Below, piece after piece: positions 27,502-36,907 of a DNA stretch of 64,000 bases. The notes under the pieces are model-generated. The model worked only from the letters and a program-made list of their open reading frames with translations. It was not told the origin of the DNA and searched no databases. A program made the position numbers and the translations under genes. This stretch comes from Paenibacillus foliorum. Its GTDB lineage: Bacteria; Bacillota; Bacilli; Paenibacillales; NBRC-103111. Where the stretch lies: assembly GCF_013141765.1 (NCBI RefSeq), contig NZ_WHOD01000020.1:1-64000 (forward strand), given 5' to 3'. Numbering within the stretch: position 1 is the first letter of the stretch; each line of letters begins with the position of its first letter.

Positions 27502-28410
27502 ATGATCAAACCGGTGAAAATTATATTGGATACTGACATAGGCCCGGATTGCGATGATGCTGCAGCACTCGCTATACTGCACGCTTTGGCACGCCGCGGA
27601 GAGGCTGAGATTCTGGGAATCACCCATTGTACCTCCAGCCCCTGGGGTGCAGGATGCATAGACGCGATCAACCGATATTACCGCCGATCTGATATTCGTG
27701 TTGGAACGCTGAAGGATCAGGGTTTTCTGGATGGTGAGCAGTATCATAAATACAACCGCCCTGTTTGCGAATCGCACCCCAATCAATACGGGGAAGGACA
27801 GGAGCCGGAGGATGCGGCCGTGCTGCTTCGGGAGCTTCTGGCGGCGGAGCCGGATGGCAGTGTCGTAATTGTTGCGATTGGTCCTTTGCGCAACCTGCGC
27901 CATCTTTTGCAATCCCAGCCTGACTCGTTATGCCCGTTGAGCGGAAGGGAGCTGGTTGCCCGGAAGGTTTCGGAGCTCGTTGTCATGGGAGGGGCGTTTC
28001 CTTCGGGGATGGAATGGAATTTTAAGATGGATGCTCCATCTGCGAGGTTTGTGGCGGAGCAATGGCCGACGCCGATCATGTTCAGCGGCTTTGAAATCGG
28101 ACATGAAATCATGACGGGAGAGCGGCTATTTCTGGAAACTCCCGAGCACAATCCGGTGCGTCAATCGTATGAGTGGTATTTGGGACGCGAGGGAAGCCGA
28201 AACAGCTGGGATTTAACCGCTGTGCTGTATGGGGTTCGCGGGCTTACCGGGTACTGGGAGGCGAGTCCTGCCGGTTGTGTGGAAGTAAAAGTTGATGGGG
28301 AAAGCGAGTGGGTGGCATCGCCGGATAGGGGGCATCGTTATTTGATGCGGAGTATGGACTTACGGGAGCTGGAGAAGCTGTTGGAGGATTTGCTGGTTCA
28401 GTACCCGTAA
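27502..28410 (+). CDS. Inosine/uridine-preferring nucleoside hydrolase family protein
   Basis: This 302-aa enzyme should hydrolyse the N-glycosidic bond of a nucleoside. The calcium-binding DTDIGPDCDDAAALA lies at residues ~10-24, and later VVMGGAFPSGMEWNFKMD and the Asp in SWDLTAVLY complete the active site. GGAGGCCGATTC precedes ATG 27502. The upstream permease remnant suggests it was once the last gene of a sugar or nucleoside import operon. Confidence 0.88.
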   Translation: MIKPVKIILDTDIGPDCDDAAALAILHALARRGEAEILGITHCTSSPWGAGCIDAINRYYRRSDIRVGTLKDQGFLDGEQYHKYNRPVCESHPNQYGEGQEPEDAAVLLRELLAAEPDGSVVIVAIGPLRNLRHLLQSQPDSLCPLSGRELVARKVSELVVMGGAFPSGMEWNFKMDAPSARFVAEQWPTPIMFSGFEIGHEIMTGERLFLETPEHNPVRQSYEWYLGREGSRNSWDLTAVLYGVRGLTGYWEASPAGCVEVKVDGESEWVASPDRGHRYLMRSMDLRELEKLLEDLLVQYP

Positions 28411-28474
28411 AATGCTGGCTCCCGGACTGATACTTTAGAGGGCTGTTGAACATATTGCATTCAGAAAAAATATT

Positions 28475-28516
28475 GAACGGATCTGTCTCGTACGCGGGTA
28501 GATCTGTTTTTTGTTG
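28475..28516 (+). terminator. Probable terminator after the nucleoside hydrolase
   Basis: AACGGATCT pairs with AGATCTGTT across a 15-base loop, followed by TTTTTTG. Confidence 0.5.
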
Positions 28517-28687
28517 TTCCACAGAAAATCGACTGTTATGGCAGGTGAGTGTCCGACATACCTGGTAGGGTAGTAGTTTAAAGGTAAGAGAATCCGAGTT
28601 TGGAAGTGGGCAAATAAGGAAAGAATGGCTCGTATCAGCGAAGTTTCTATTGAACCAAAATGACAGGGCCGAATTCAGGTGATTAGA

Positions 28688-28813
28688 ATGTGGGCAAAGG
28701 TGATTTCCATTCTTCCGGATTGGGAGGTTTGGATGCAGGCTTTTATAGCCTTTATTATTCCGTACGGTATCTCAAGCTTGTTTAATCGGATCCGTACGTC
28801 AGAGAAAGAGTGA
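28688..28813 (+). CDS. Small membrane protein at the head of the ger operon, 41 aa
   Basis: ATG 28688 opens [19 protein letters not shown], then [22 protein letters not shown], a single membrane span with a basic tail. AGGTG lies 7 bases upstream. TGA 28811-28813 ends 5 bases before the GerA-subunit ATG, which indicates coupling with the germination operon. Small membrane proteins are known companions of some germinant receptors (GerD-subunit type), and this may be one. Confidence 0.6.
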   Translation: MWAKVISILPDWEVWMQAFIAFIIPYGISSLFNRIRTSEKE

Positions 28814-28818
28814 TAGGC

Positions 28819-30309
28819 ATGAGCGGGAAATCGCAATCGGACAGTTTCACTTTGGATCTGGAGTTGGTCAGGCAAGCCATCGGACATAACTCAGATGTGC
28901 ACTTCAGGGAGTTTAACATAGGGAGGACGGACACGAGGGCGGCCCTCATTTTTGTTGAAGGACTGTCAGATAAAGAACTCATCGAAAAGCATATTTTGAA
29001 ATCGTTGATGGCCTCCTTTCCGGACTCCCTTAATCAATCACAATTTTTGATAAATGGAAACGTTTCGAAAGAGTTTGTTATAAATAATATTCTGTCCATT
29101 AGTGAAATAGTAGAAGTCTGCACGATAGCGGATTTGATCCCGAAGGTGTTGGCTGGTTCAACTGCACTATTCATCGAAGGATATTCCAATGCGCTGCTTC
29201 TCAGTACAACGAAAGGAAAAACACGCAGTATTGAAGAGCCGGTTTCTGAGGCGCTGATTAGAGGTCCGCGGGTTGGGTTCACGGAATCCTTGAGCGATAA
29301 TACAGCTCTTCTACGCAGACATGGGGAAAATGAGAGTCTAACGTTGATCAAATTTCAGGTGGGGAAGCGTGCCAGAAAAGAGCTTGTCGTTGCTTACCTT
29401 AATGATGTAGCTAACACGGAGCTAGTGGAAGAGGTAAAGAAAAGGATTGGAAAAATCGACATCGACGATGTACCGGAATCCGGCTATGTCGAGCAGCTCA
29501 TTGAGGATAATTACCTTAGCCCTTTTCCGCAAGTACAAAGCACAGAGCGGCCCGACCGCGTCATCGCAGCATTGATGGAAGGGCGGGTAGCTGTCTTGCT
29601 GGATGGGACTCCGTTCGCCTTAATTGTTCCGGTTACGTTCAGTATGCTGCTGCAATCACCGGAAGATTATTATGAACGCTGGATTCCTAGTACGCTCATC
29701 CGTCTACTGCGCTTTGGGGCGGCACTTATTTCACTGCTGCTTCCTGCCTTGTATATTTCCTTTATCTCGTTTCATCCGGGTTTGATTCCGACCAAGCTGG
29801 TCATTTCTATTGTTCACACGCGGGAAGGTGTGCCGTTTCCTGCACTTATTGAGGCTCTTATCATGGAAATAGCTATCGAGATTTTAAGGGAAGCCGGGGT
29901 GCGCTTACCGAAGCCGATCGGTCCTGCGATGGGGATTGTAGGCGGTTTGATCATTGGTGAAGCGGCTGTTCAAGCAGGTATTGTCAGCCCAGTCTTGGTG
30001 ATTGTAGTGGCGGTTACTGCTATCTCTTCCTTTGCCATTCCGCAATATAACGCCGGGCTAGCGCTTCGCATTCTTCGATTTGCGGCCATGTTCTCCTCCG
30101 CGGTGTTTGGCTTGTACGGAGTCGTTCTGTTCTTCATCCTGCTGTGCAGTCATTTGGTGAAGCTCAAGAGCTTTGGCGTACCCTATGCGAGTCCGGCTGT
30201 CCCTTATCGTTTAAATGATTGGAAAGATTTTATGCTTCGGATGCCGCTTATGATGATGAAGCGCCGGCCGAAAATGATGCATACGAAAGATCCCTTGAGA
30301 AAGGGATAG
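28819..30309 (+). CDS. Spore germination protein, GerA-family A subunit (GerAA/GerKA type)
   Basis: The product is about 496 aa from ATG 28819, with an in-frame GTG 28810 as alternative. An N-terminal hydrophilic domain ([22 protein letters not shown]-like [25 protein letters not shown]) is followed by 5-6 membrane spans with [18 protein letters not shown] and [32 protein letters not shown]. It sits in the spore inner membrane as part of a germinant receptor. It is the first of three subunit genes. Confidence 0.93.
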   Translation: MSGKSQSDSFTLDLELVRQAIGHNSDVHFREFNIGRTDTRAALIFVEGLSDKELIEKHILKSLMASFPDSLNQSQFLINGNVSKEFVINNILSISEIVEVCTIADLIPKVLAGSTALFIEGYSNALLLSTTKGKTRSIEEPVSEALIRGPRVGFTESLSDNTALLRRHGENESLTLIKFQVGKRARKELVVAYLNDVANTELVEEVKKRIGKIDIDDVPESGYVEQLIEDNYLSPFPQVQSTERPDRVIAALMEGRVAVLLDGTPFALIVPVTFSMLLQSPEDYYERWIPSTLIRLLRFGAALISLLLPALYISFISFHPGLIPTKLVISIVHTREGVPFPALIEALIMEIAIEILREAGVRLPKPIGPAMGIVGGLIIGEAAVQAGIVSPVLVIVVAVTAISSFAIPQYNAGLALRILRFAAMFSSAVFGLYGVVLFFILLCSHLVKLKSFGVPYASPAVPYRLNDWKDFMLRMPLMMMKRRPKMMHTKDPLRKG

Positions 30310-30332
30310 AATGAAAGGGGAGTAGAATCAGG

Positions 30333-31430
30333 ATGAATAGCAACCCCTTAGACCGGATTACTACTCCGCAGGCAGCTGTTGTTCTTATCAACTATATGCT
30401 TGGAGCAGGGATATTCACATTGCCCCGAGCCGCTGTGGATGTGGTGAAAACGCCGGATGTATGGATATCCGTTATTATAGGTGGACTGCTTGCGATGCTG
30501 GCAGGGGTCATTATGGTGAAGCTGGCTCAGCAGCATCCCGGAAAAACCTTTTTTCAGTTCAGCCAGGACCTGGTTGGAAGATGGCTTGGTCGAGTTCTTA
30601 GCTTTATTGCTATTTGTTACTTTTTTACCATATCTGCCTATGAACTCAGAGCGATGGTGGAAGTAGCCAAGCTGTTTTTGTTGGAGGGCACTCCCGTTTG
30701 GGCTATTACGATGGCCTTTATGTGGGTGAGTCTTTACTTGATTATAGGCGGTATCAATCCGATGGCCCGGTTGTATGAGATCATTTTACCCATCACGGGC
30801 ATTATCTTCTTGCTGGTTACCTTGATGAGCTTCGGCATATTTGAGTTGGATAATTTGCGTCCGGTCTTGGGAGAGGGGATTATGCCTGTTTTAAAGGGGG
30901 TAAAAACAACCGCTCTTACTTTTGCAGGAATTGAGATCATGTTAATCCTCTTGGTATTTATGAAAAATCCTGATAAAGCGGTAAAAGTCGTTTTGGTTGG
31001 AACGACGGTTCCTCTGATCTTTTACTTGTTTACTGTCGTGATGGTCATCGGCGGTTTATCGGTGGATGGTGTAATAACAAGAGCCTGGCCGACTCTTGAC
31101 CTCGTAAGAAGCTTTGAGATCAAAGGTTTAATTTTTGAACGCTTTGAATCTTTGCTGCTCGTCATTTGGATTATGCAGATTTTTTCCACGTGTTCGCTTA
31201 CTCATTATACGGCTGCTTTAGGACTGGCCCAGCTGTTCAAAAAGAAGATTCAGCCGTTTATGTTCGGGCTTGTACCGGTTATTTTCATCATTTCGATGTT
31301 CCCCAAAAATATTCTTGACTTATTCACGCTAGGGGATATGGTCAGCAATGCTGGCCTTTATTTATTTGGCTGCATGCCGCTGCTTCTTTTAATGCTCTCA
31401 AGATGGAAGAAGGGGAAATTTGGTGCATAA
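30333..31430 (+). CDS. Spore germination permease, GerA-family B subunit (GerAB/GerKB type)
   Basis: This 365-aa protein has ten membrane spans of the APC fold. NYMLGAGIFTLPRAAV lies near the start. In this family the B subunit binds the germinant. GAAAGGGGAGTAGAATCAGG precedes ATG 30333. It lies 23 bases after the A subunit, and the C subunit starts inside its 3' end. Confidence 0.93.
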   Translation: MNSNPLDRITTPQAAVVLINYMLGAGIFTLPRAAVDVVKTPDVWISVIIGGLLAMLAGVIMVKLAQQHPGKTFFQFSQDLVGRWLGRVLSFIAICYFFTISAYELRAMVEVAKLFLLEGTPVWAITMAFMWVSLYLIIGGINPMARLYEIILPITGIIFLLVTLMSFGIFELDNLRPVLGEGIMPVLKGVKTTALTFAGIEIMLILLVFMKNPDKAVKVVLVGTTVPLIFYLFTVVMVIGGLSVDGVITRAWPTLDLVRSFEIKGLIFERFESLLLVIWIMQIFSTCSLTHYTAALGLAQLFKKKIQPFMFGLVPVIFIISMFPKNILDLFTLGDMVSNAGLYLFGCMPLLLLMLSRWKKGKFGA

Positions 31431-32640
31431 AGGCGATAATAAGCGATTGCTCTTGATTCCGCTGGCAGCTTCTCTGCTTCTATGTCTTACGGGATGCTGG
31501 AGCAGCAATGAGATTGAAGAGCTAAGTGTCTTCGTAGGTGTTGCTTTAGATAAAGGGAAGGAATTGAAGGTTGAAAAAGATTTGAATAAACAAGGACATG
31601 GCAGTGCCGAAAAAAACTTGATTACATCGACCGTACAAATTGTTAACCCTCAAGCTGCAGCGCCGGTGAGTGGCCACGAAGGGACGGCGAAGCAGGAGAA
31701 ATACACGAATTTGTCTGAAAAAGGAGATTCGGCCTTTGAGATGATACGTGAGCTTTCATTGAGGACAGATCGTCCGCTCATTGGCCATCACCTGAAAGTC
31801 GTGGTTATCGGAGAGGAGCTTGCGCGCGCGCAGAGCTTGGAGAAATTGCTTGATTTTTTTATCCGGGATAATGATATTAGGCCGAGCTGCATTGCATTAA
31901 TAAGCACTGGCTTGGCCCGGGATACGCTGGAATCCAAGGGAGCAGCCGAAATTCCATCGTTTCGTTTGTTTGGGATGATAGACAACCAGTATCGGACGAC
32001 CCGAATTTTACCTCCAATGTCGTTTGCAAGGCTGCAGGGGAAGATGCAATCCGGCTCCAGCTTTCTAGTGCAGAATGTAACCTCGACCGATAAAGAAGTG
32101 AAATTTGCCGGGGCTGCCATAATCCAAGGAAAGACCAAGAAATTGCTTGGTTTTTTGAATGAGGAAGAACTAGAAGGGATAACCTGGATAACTGGAAAAG
32201 GAAAAGGTGGTTTAGTAAAAAGCTATGATGAAAAGACTGGCCAGCTCATCACCTATGAAATATTGGGGATGACCAGCAGGATCACCCCCCATATTGAGGG
32301 CAATGACATCTCTTTCCATGTCAATATCGAATCGGATGGACGACTGATGGAGAGCTCGCTGGATTCAGGGAATCCTTTTAAAGAGGAGTTTCTAAAAAAA
32401 GCGGAAAAAATTTCAGAAGCCCAAGTGAAGCAATTGATGAATCATGTGTTGAAAAAAATGCAGGGCGAATACCAAGTCGATGTTGCAGGATTTGGCAACC
32501 GGCTGCGGATAGACCATCCCAAAGTATGGAAGCAGGTCAAAGACAACTGGGATCAAACCTTTAGCGAGGCTCCAGTCACAATCGATGTGAAGTTGTCCAT
32601 TAAAGAATTCGGAGCGTCAGGGGGCTTCATTAAGAGATAA
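31423..32640 (+). CDS. Spore germination lipoprotein, GerA-family C subunit (Ger(x)C)
   Basis: This ~405-aa lipoprotein has the lipobox LLCLTGCWSS, the hallmark start of GerC proteins, followed by NEIEELSVFVGVALDKG. GTG 31423 lies 7 bases after AGGGG, and TTG 31420 is an alternative. It overlaps the B subunit gene by 8 bp. It completes the receptor, which triggers the exit of spores from dormancy. Confidence 0.93.
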   Translation: MHKGDNKRLLLIPLAASLLLCLTGCWSSNEIEELSVFVGVALDKGKELKVEKDLNKQGHGSAEKNLITSTVQIVNPQAAAPVSGHEGTAKQEKYTNLSEKGDSAFEMIRELSLRTDRPLIGHHLKVVVIGEELARAQSLEKLLDFFIRDNDIRPSCIALISTGLARDTLESKGAAEIPSFRLFGMIDNQYRTTRILPPMSFARLQGKMQSGSSFLVQNVTSTDKEVKFAGAAIIQGKTKKLLGFLNEEELEGITWITGKGKGGLVKSYDEKTGQLITYEILGMTSRITPHIEGNDISFHVNIESDGRLMESSLDSGNPFKEEFLKKAEKISEAQVKQLMNHVLKKMQGEYQVDVAGFGNRLRIDHPKVWKQVKDNWDQTFSEAPVTIDVKLSIKEFGASGGFIKR

Positions 32641-32660
32641 GCAGCGGCTATCAGGCAAAC

Positions 32661-33341
32661 CTAGAATAAGGCGGGAACTTCCTCGATACAATCCTCCGAA
32701 TCATTCTTTACACTGCCGACTGTGCTTGATACGGGATAAGCAGCCATCTCACGGTCATCATATGGCTTCAGAAGCGACATTAGCTGTCCGACATCTTGAT
32801 TGCTGCGATTCAGCCAGGTCTGTTCGTCCTCGGGACGCAGAATCACAGGCATTCTATTGTGAATCGGTTCCACTAACCGGTTCGGTGCGGTTGTAATGAT
32901 GGTGCAAGTGCTGAGCTTAGTGCCGTCATCGCTTATCCAGGTATCATACAATCCGGCCATGCTGAATATATGGTGGTCTTTCATCACGATACGCATAGGC
33001 TGCTTGGCTGTGCCCTCTTTTTTCCATTCGTAGAACCCGTCAGCAGGAATCAAGCAGCGCTTCCGATGAATAAGATTTTTGAAGGCCGGTTTTTCTACCA
33101 GCGTTTCAGAGCGGGCATTGATCATGGAAGCGGCCGATTTCGCATCTTTGGCCCACGAAGGAACCAGTCCCCATCGAAGCTCTCCGATCCGGTTATGCTC
33201 CCCATCATGTATGATCGCCATTACCTGCTGCATGGGGGCTATATTATACCTTGGCATGTTATATTTGAGGGTGGGCAGCTCCAGATGAAACCTTAGCATG
33301 AGTTCCTCAATTGTTACTGTAACCGTATACCTTCCGCACAT
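32661..33341 (-). CDS. SRAP-domain protein (YedK/HMCES family)
   Basis: This 226-aa protein starts MCGRYTV, where Cys2 forms the covalent link to abasic DNA after Met removal. The other catalytic residues are visible: Asn in SMINARSET, Glu in PADGFYEWK and His in EPIHNRMPVIL. The family shields abasic sites in single-stranded DNA. The gene converges on gerC with only 20 bases between them. AAAAGGAGGGGTGTTCC precedes ATG 33341, with a TATACT -10 further up. Confidence 0.92.
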   Translation of the reverse strand: MCGRYTVTVTIEELMLRFHLELPTLKYNMPRYNIAPMQQVMAIIHDGEHNRIGELRWGLVPSWAKDAKSAASMINARSETLVEKPAFKNLIHRKRCLIPADGFYEWKKEGTAKQPMRIVMKDHHIFSMAGLYDTWISDDGTKLSTCTIITTAPNRLVEPIHNRMPVILRPEDEQTWLNRSNQDVGQLMSLLKPYDDREMAAYPVSSTVGSVKNDSEDCIEEVPALF

Positions 33342-33572
33342 GGAACACCCCTCCTTTTACTTTAGTATAAGTCAAACATGCGGCTATCCGCTACCTGTCA
33401 GGCCAGAGACGGCCAATCGATCCAAGTTGCCCCCAGTTATCTGCCATTCCGTCATTCCACCATTCCATCCTTGCCATTTGTTCCGGTAATCATGCTAAAA
33501 TGAAGATGAGTTAATCATGCTGCAGTAAAAGAAGAGGGAGCGTGAACAAGGTTGGCTGTAGGTGATATCCGT

Positions 33573-34376
33573 ATGAAACCTGATTTTCACGTTCGAAGTT
33601 TTGTCGCTACCAAAGATACAGATTGGGCGGATGCCGGGTTTCATCAGCACCGGACTTTGGAAATCAGCATTTTGCTGGAGGGTAGAGGCGTATTCGAATG
33701 GAGCGGGAGCAAACTTAATTTGGAAGCGGGTCAAGTCATTATCGTTCCCCCTGTTTTGCTGCACCGGTTCGAAGGGAAGCAGAGAAACCGCTACGGCGTC
33801 ATGCATTTGGAGCAAATACCGCCTCGAATCATGGAACATTTAGCTGATTTTGAAAGCGGATCCATGCCCAAAGTTATTGCCCTGTCCCGTCTCGACAAGG
33901 AACGGTTCGAATGGTTATTCCGCGAGTTTTTGCGTATTCTGGCTAGCCCGTTAAAGAAAAAAATAAGGACGTACATCGCTTGGGTCGAAGTGATCGTTCT
34001 GTTTCTGCTGGAGCACTCGCAAACCGATCAGCATGCTTTAACCGTCACCAAAGCGGCGGACTATATCCGGGAAAATTTGCGTCAAGGGGTGCAGATTGGG
34101 GACTTGGCCACGCTGGCTGGCCTGACTGAAGCGGGGTTTCGCCGGTTATTCGAAGAGATATACGATATGAGCCCTAAGCAGTACTTGCAGCAATGCCGAA
34201 TGGCGGAGGCCAAGTGGCTGCTTAGCTCTTCCAATAAAGAGTTAAATGAAATTGCCGAGCAAATCGGATTTGTCCGATTGCATTCTTTTTCCTTATGGTT
34301 CAAAAAAGTCGAAGGTATGCCGCCATCGGAATGGCGCAAAATGCAGCAAAGAAAGACGGATGAATTCTCAGGATAA
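33573..34376 (+). CDS. AraC-family transcriptional regulator with cupin domain
   Basis: This ~267-aa soluble regulator has an N-terminal sugar-sensing cupin (HQHRTLEISILLEGRGVFEW, then GQVIIVPPVLLHRFEG) and C-terminal double helix-turn-helix (QIGDLATLAGLTEAGFRRLF, QIGFVRLHSFSLWFKKVEGMPPSEWRK). ATG 33573 lies 8 bases after AGGTG; TTG 33552 is an in-frame alternative. It is followed by an isomerase and a dehydrogenase gene that it probably controls. Confidence 0.88.
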   Translation: MKPDFHVRSFVATKDTDWADAGFHQHRTLEISILLEGRGVFEWSGSKLNLEAGQVIIVPPVLLHRFEGKQRNRYGVMHLEQIPPRIMEHLADFESGSMPKVIALSRLDKERFEWLFREFLRILASPLKKKIRTYIAWVEVIVLFLLEHSQTDQHALTVTKAADYIRENLRQGVQIGDLATLAGLTEAGFRRLFEEIYDMSPKQYLQQCRMAEAKWLLSSSNKELNEIAEQIGFVRLHSFSLWFKKVEGMPPSEWRKMQQRKTDEFSG

Positions 34377-34519
34377 GCATAATGACGTTTTGTGTAAATT
34401 GTGTTTCGATTTCAATAAATACAAGCAAGCCCAAATCGATTATTCTTCTAATGTACCCCAAAATAAAGGGAAAGCATGCAAAGGCTTGCACCTTAAATAG
34501 GTGGGAGGGAGAATACACG

Positions 34520-35350
34520 ATGAGAAAAGGAATTAATCAGTGGTGCTTTCCCAAAGGCACTCCGCTTGAGAAAATTTTTGAAACGAGCAGCCAAGCGGGC
34601 TTTGATGAAGTTGAACTGAACCTGTACGCGCCGGGAGGCGTCGGCCTGACCATGGACACAAGTGAGGAAGAAGCGAGAGCTATTGGGCGGTTGGCTCAAC
34701 ATTACGGCTTAACTCTTAGCACTCTTTCTTCTGAGCTGTTAGGCCAATATCCGCTGTCTTCGCCGGAGCCGGAAGTTCGCGAACTGGGCGTTAAAGCAAT
34801 GCTAAAGCAAATTGAAATTGCTGTATGGCTTGGCATGGACACCATTCTTGTCGTGCCCGGCAGGGTGAACGACCAGGTCGCGTATGAGCAATGCTACGAA
34901 CGCAGCCGGACAGAGCTTTCCAAACTGCTGCCTGCGTTAGAAGCCGGGAACATCCATATGGGTATCGAAAATGTATGGAATAAATTTATGTGGTCTCCAC
35001 TGGAAATGGCCAAGTACATTGATGACTTCGGGTCACCTTTGGTATGCGCTTATTTTGATGTAGGCAATACGCTGTTGTTCGGTTTGCCACAGCAATGGAT
35101 CCGAATTCTCGGCCATCGGATCCGCAAGGTGCATGTCAAAGATTTCAAGTCAGCCGTAGGCAACGGCAACGGTTTCGTTCCACTGCTTGCAGGTGACGTC
35201 GATTGGAAGGAAGTACGCTTAGCACTGAATGAGATCGGCTATAACGATGTATTGACGGCCGAGTTGACGGCCTACGCGAGTGCGCCGGATCAGCTCGTAT
35301 TTGATACAGCAAGGCACATTGGCGTAATCATGGGCGATAAGCCGCATTAA
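34520..35350 (+). CDS. Sugar phosphate isomerase/epimerase family protein
   Basis: This 276-aa TIM-barrel protein of the xylose-isomerase-like AP2Ec class is cytoplasmic. It shows MRKGINQWCFPKG at the start and the metal-binding Glu/Asp/His set (MGIENVWNKFMWSP, CAYFDVGNT, RKVHVKDF, DVLTAEL). ATG 34520 follows GGGAGGGAGAATACACG, while an in-frame ATG at 34382 lies in leader sequence. Related proteins include IolE/IolI and tagatose epimerases. The specific sugar is unknown. The next gene is a Gfo/Idh/MocA dehydrogenase. Confidence 0.88.
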   Translation: MRKGINQWCFPKGTPLEKIFETSSQAGFDEVELNLYAPGGVGLTMDTSEEEARAIGRLAQHYGLTLSTLSSELLGQYPLSSPEPEVRELGVKAMLKQIEIAVWLGMDTILVVPGRVNDQVAYEQCYERSRTELSKLLPALEAGNIHMGIENVWNKFMWSPLEMAKYIDDFGSPLVCAYFDVGNTLLFGLPQQWIRILGHRIRKVHVKDFKSAVGNGNGFVPLLAGDVDWKEVRLALNEIGYNDVLTAELTAYASAPDQLVFDTARHIGVIMGDKPH

Positions 35351-35429
35351 AGTACAGGCCAAACGGTTCGGTAATTTGTTGATTGACTCATATTATTTAT
35401 AGATGACATTCGAGGGAGTGCAATGAATT

Positions 35430-36392
35430 ATGGTGAAAATTGCATTTATCGGTGCGGGCGGTATTGCCGCGCATCATATGAAATCGCTTACTGTTAATCC
35501 GAAGGTAGAGATTGTTGGGATCTGCGATGTGGTTCGTGAACATGCACAAAAAATGGCCGATCTTAACGGCGGTCAAGCGTATACCGATTATGAAGCTATG
35601 CTGGACCGGGAGAAGCCGGATGGATTGATCGTCTGTGTCCCGCCGTTTGCTCACGGTCAAGTGGAGGAGGCGGCAGCAAGCCGAGGTATACATATGTTGG
35701 TCGAAAAGCCTGTCGGACTGGATATGGATACGGTAAGGAAAAAAGCGGAAGTTCTGCGGGAAGCCGGAGTCATCGTTGGCACCGGGTATTGTTTGCGCTA
35801 TCTTGAGGCAATGAATAAAGCGAAGGAGTATTTGCAAGATAAGCAAATTGCTATGGTTCGCGCCCTGCGTTCCGGCGGAATGCCGGAAATGCCATGGTGG
35901 GGAATTATGGATAAATCCGGCGGACAGCTGGTCGAAATGACCACGCATAACGTCGATATGATGCGCTGTCTGGCCGGAGATATTACGAAGGTATCGGCAG
36001 ATATGAATTTGCTTGTCATGAAGGATACGCCGGGTGTGGACGTCCCCGATGTCACCTCCGCGAGCTTCGTCTTTGCCAGCGGGGCCGTAGGCCATATCGA
36101 CACGACATTTTTCCCGCAGCCGGTTGGCCGCTCGATCCTGGAGGTGATGGGTCCCAATTACCTCTTGACCATAGAGGGTAAGACATTGACTATCATCGAA
36201 GGTAAACAAACGATCGTTTACAAAGGTGATGACGATTACAGCAAGGCCCAGGATGATGCGTTTATCGAAGCGATCGATACAGGCAACCGCAGTTTGATCA
36301 AAGCCGACTACAGCGAGGGTGTCAAAACGCTGGAAGTCACGCTGGCTGCGAATTCGTCGGCTGCTTCAGGCCAATCCGTATATCTGGCTTAG
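35430..36392 (+). CDS. Gfo/Idh/MocA-family oxidoreductase
   Basis: This 320-aa NAD(P)-dependent dehydrogenase has the Rossmann motif FIGAGGIAAHH at residues ~5-15 and the EKPVGLD catalytic Lys at ~93. The C-terminal domain starts YCLRYLEAMNKAKEYL and includes MTTHNVDMMRCLAGD with the likely catalytic His. It probably oxidises a sugar or inositol in a pathway with the isomerase upstream. GAGGGAG lies 12 bases before ATG 35430. A terminator follows. Confidence 0.9.
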   Translation: MVKIAFIGAGGIAAHHMKSLTVNPKVEIVGICDVVREHAQKMADLNGGQAYTDYEAMLDREKPDGLIVCVPPFAHGQVEEAAASRGIHMLVEKPVGLDMDTVRKKAEVLREAGVIVGTGYCLRYLEAMNKAKEYLQDKQIAMVRALRSGGMPEMPWWGIMDKSGGQLVEMTTHNVDMMRCLAGDITKVSADMNLLVMKDTPGVDVPDVTSASFVFASGAVGHIDTTFFPQPVGRSILEVMGPNYLLTIEGKTLTIIEGKQTIVYKGDDDYSKAQDDAFIEAIDTGNRSLIKADYSEGVKTLEVTLAANSSAASGQSVYLA

Positions 36393-36474
36393 GTTTTATA
36401 GCAGCTTCCGAGTTTTGAAGGGTGGCGGGCCTGTCAAGATAGCCCGTTGCCGCTTAATGCCTTTCTCTGTCCTA

Positions 36475-36511
36475 TCCTATCCCGAACCGCAATCGGGATG
36501 GGATTTTTTTA
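36475..36511 (+). terminator. Terminator after the Gfo/Idh/MocA gene
   Basis: TCCTATCCCGA pairs with TCGGGATGGGA and is followed by TTTTTTT. Confidence 0.8.
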
Positions 36512-36550
36512 TGACCGGGGGCTTTGTTAGAAAATGTATATAAATTCCAC

Positions 36551-36602
36551 TTGCATAAGAACGGGCTGTTCGGTATATAATAAAAATACGAACATCAGTT
36601 CC
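36551..36602 (+). promoter_or_regulatory. SOS promoter with LexA box before the polymerase operon
   Basis: CGAACATCAGTTCC at 36589-36602 has the perfect GAAC-N4-GTTC core of the Gram-positive LexA (DinR) box. It lies 7 bases past the -10 TATAAT (36576-36581), with TTGCAT as a possible -35 at 19-base spacing. A second GAAC-N5-GTTC sequence (36559-36571) lies in the spacer. LexA bound here would block transcription start. Confidence 0.7.
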
Positions 36603-36621
36603 TAATTTGAGGTGGTTTTGT

Positions 36622-36828
36622 ATGAGCATTGATTTACAAAAGCATGTGGGCTGTATGGTGGAGATTATCTATGTGGACCGCTACGGTAAGTTCTCCAAAC
36701 GGTTAATTAAGCTTCGTTCGCTTAGCAATGAACATGCCGTTGCTTATTGTTATGAGCGGAAAGCGCCGCGTCTATTCAAAATAAGCTGTATTCTGGCCGT
36801 TGCGCCCACAGAAAAGTCTGTTATATGA
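36622..36828 (+). CDS. Small WYL-like protein in the SOS operon
   Basis: ATG 36622 follows GAGGTGGTTTTGT and gives 68 aa starting MSIDLQKHVGCMVEIIYVDR. The pattern YVDRYGKFSKRLIKL and AYCYERKAPRLFKISCILAV resembles the SH3-like WYL/BOF-type module that binds nucleic acid or nucleotides. Similar small genes precede Y-family polymerase genes in Bacilli. It is the first gene after the LexA box. Its role is unknown. Confidence 0.65.
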   Translation: MSIDLQKHVGCMVEIIYVDRYGKFSKRLIKLRSLSNEHAVAYCYERKAPRLFKISCILAVAPTEKSVI

Positions 36829-36907
36829 ATGGAACGCAGAGCTGCGGAAGCGCGGTATCAAGAGTCAGTATTTGAGGATTATTTTAACGGATGGTGGATG
36901 ATGACCG

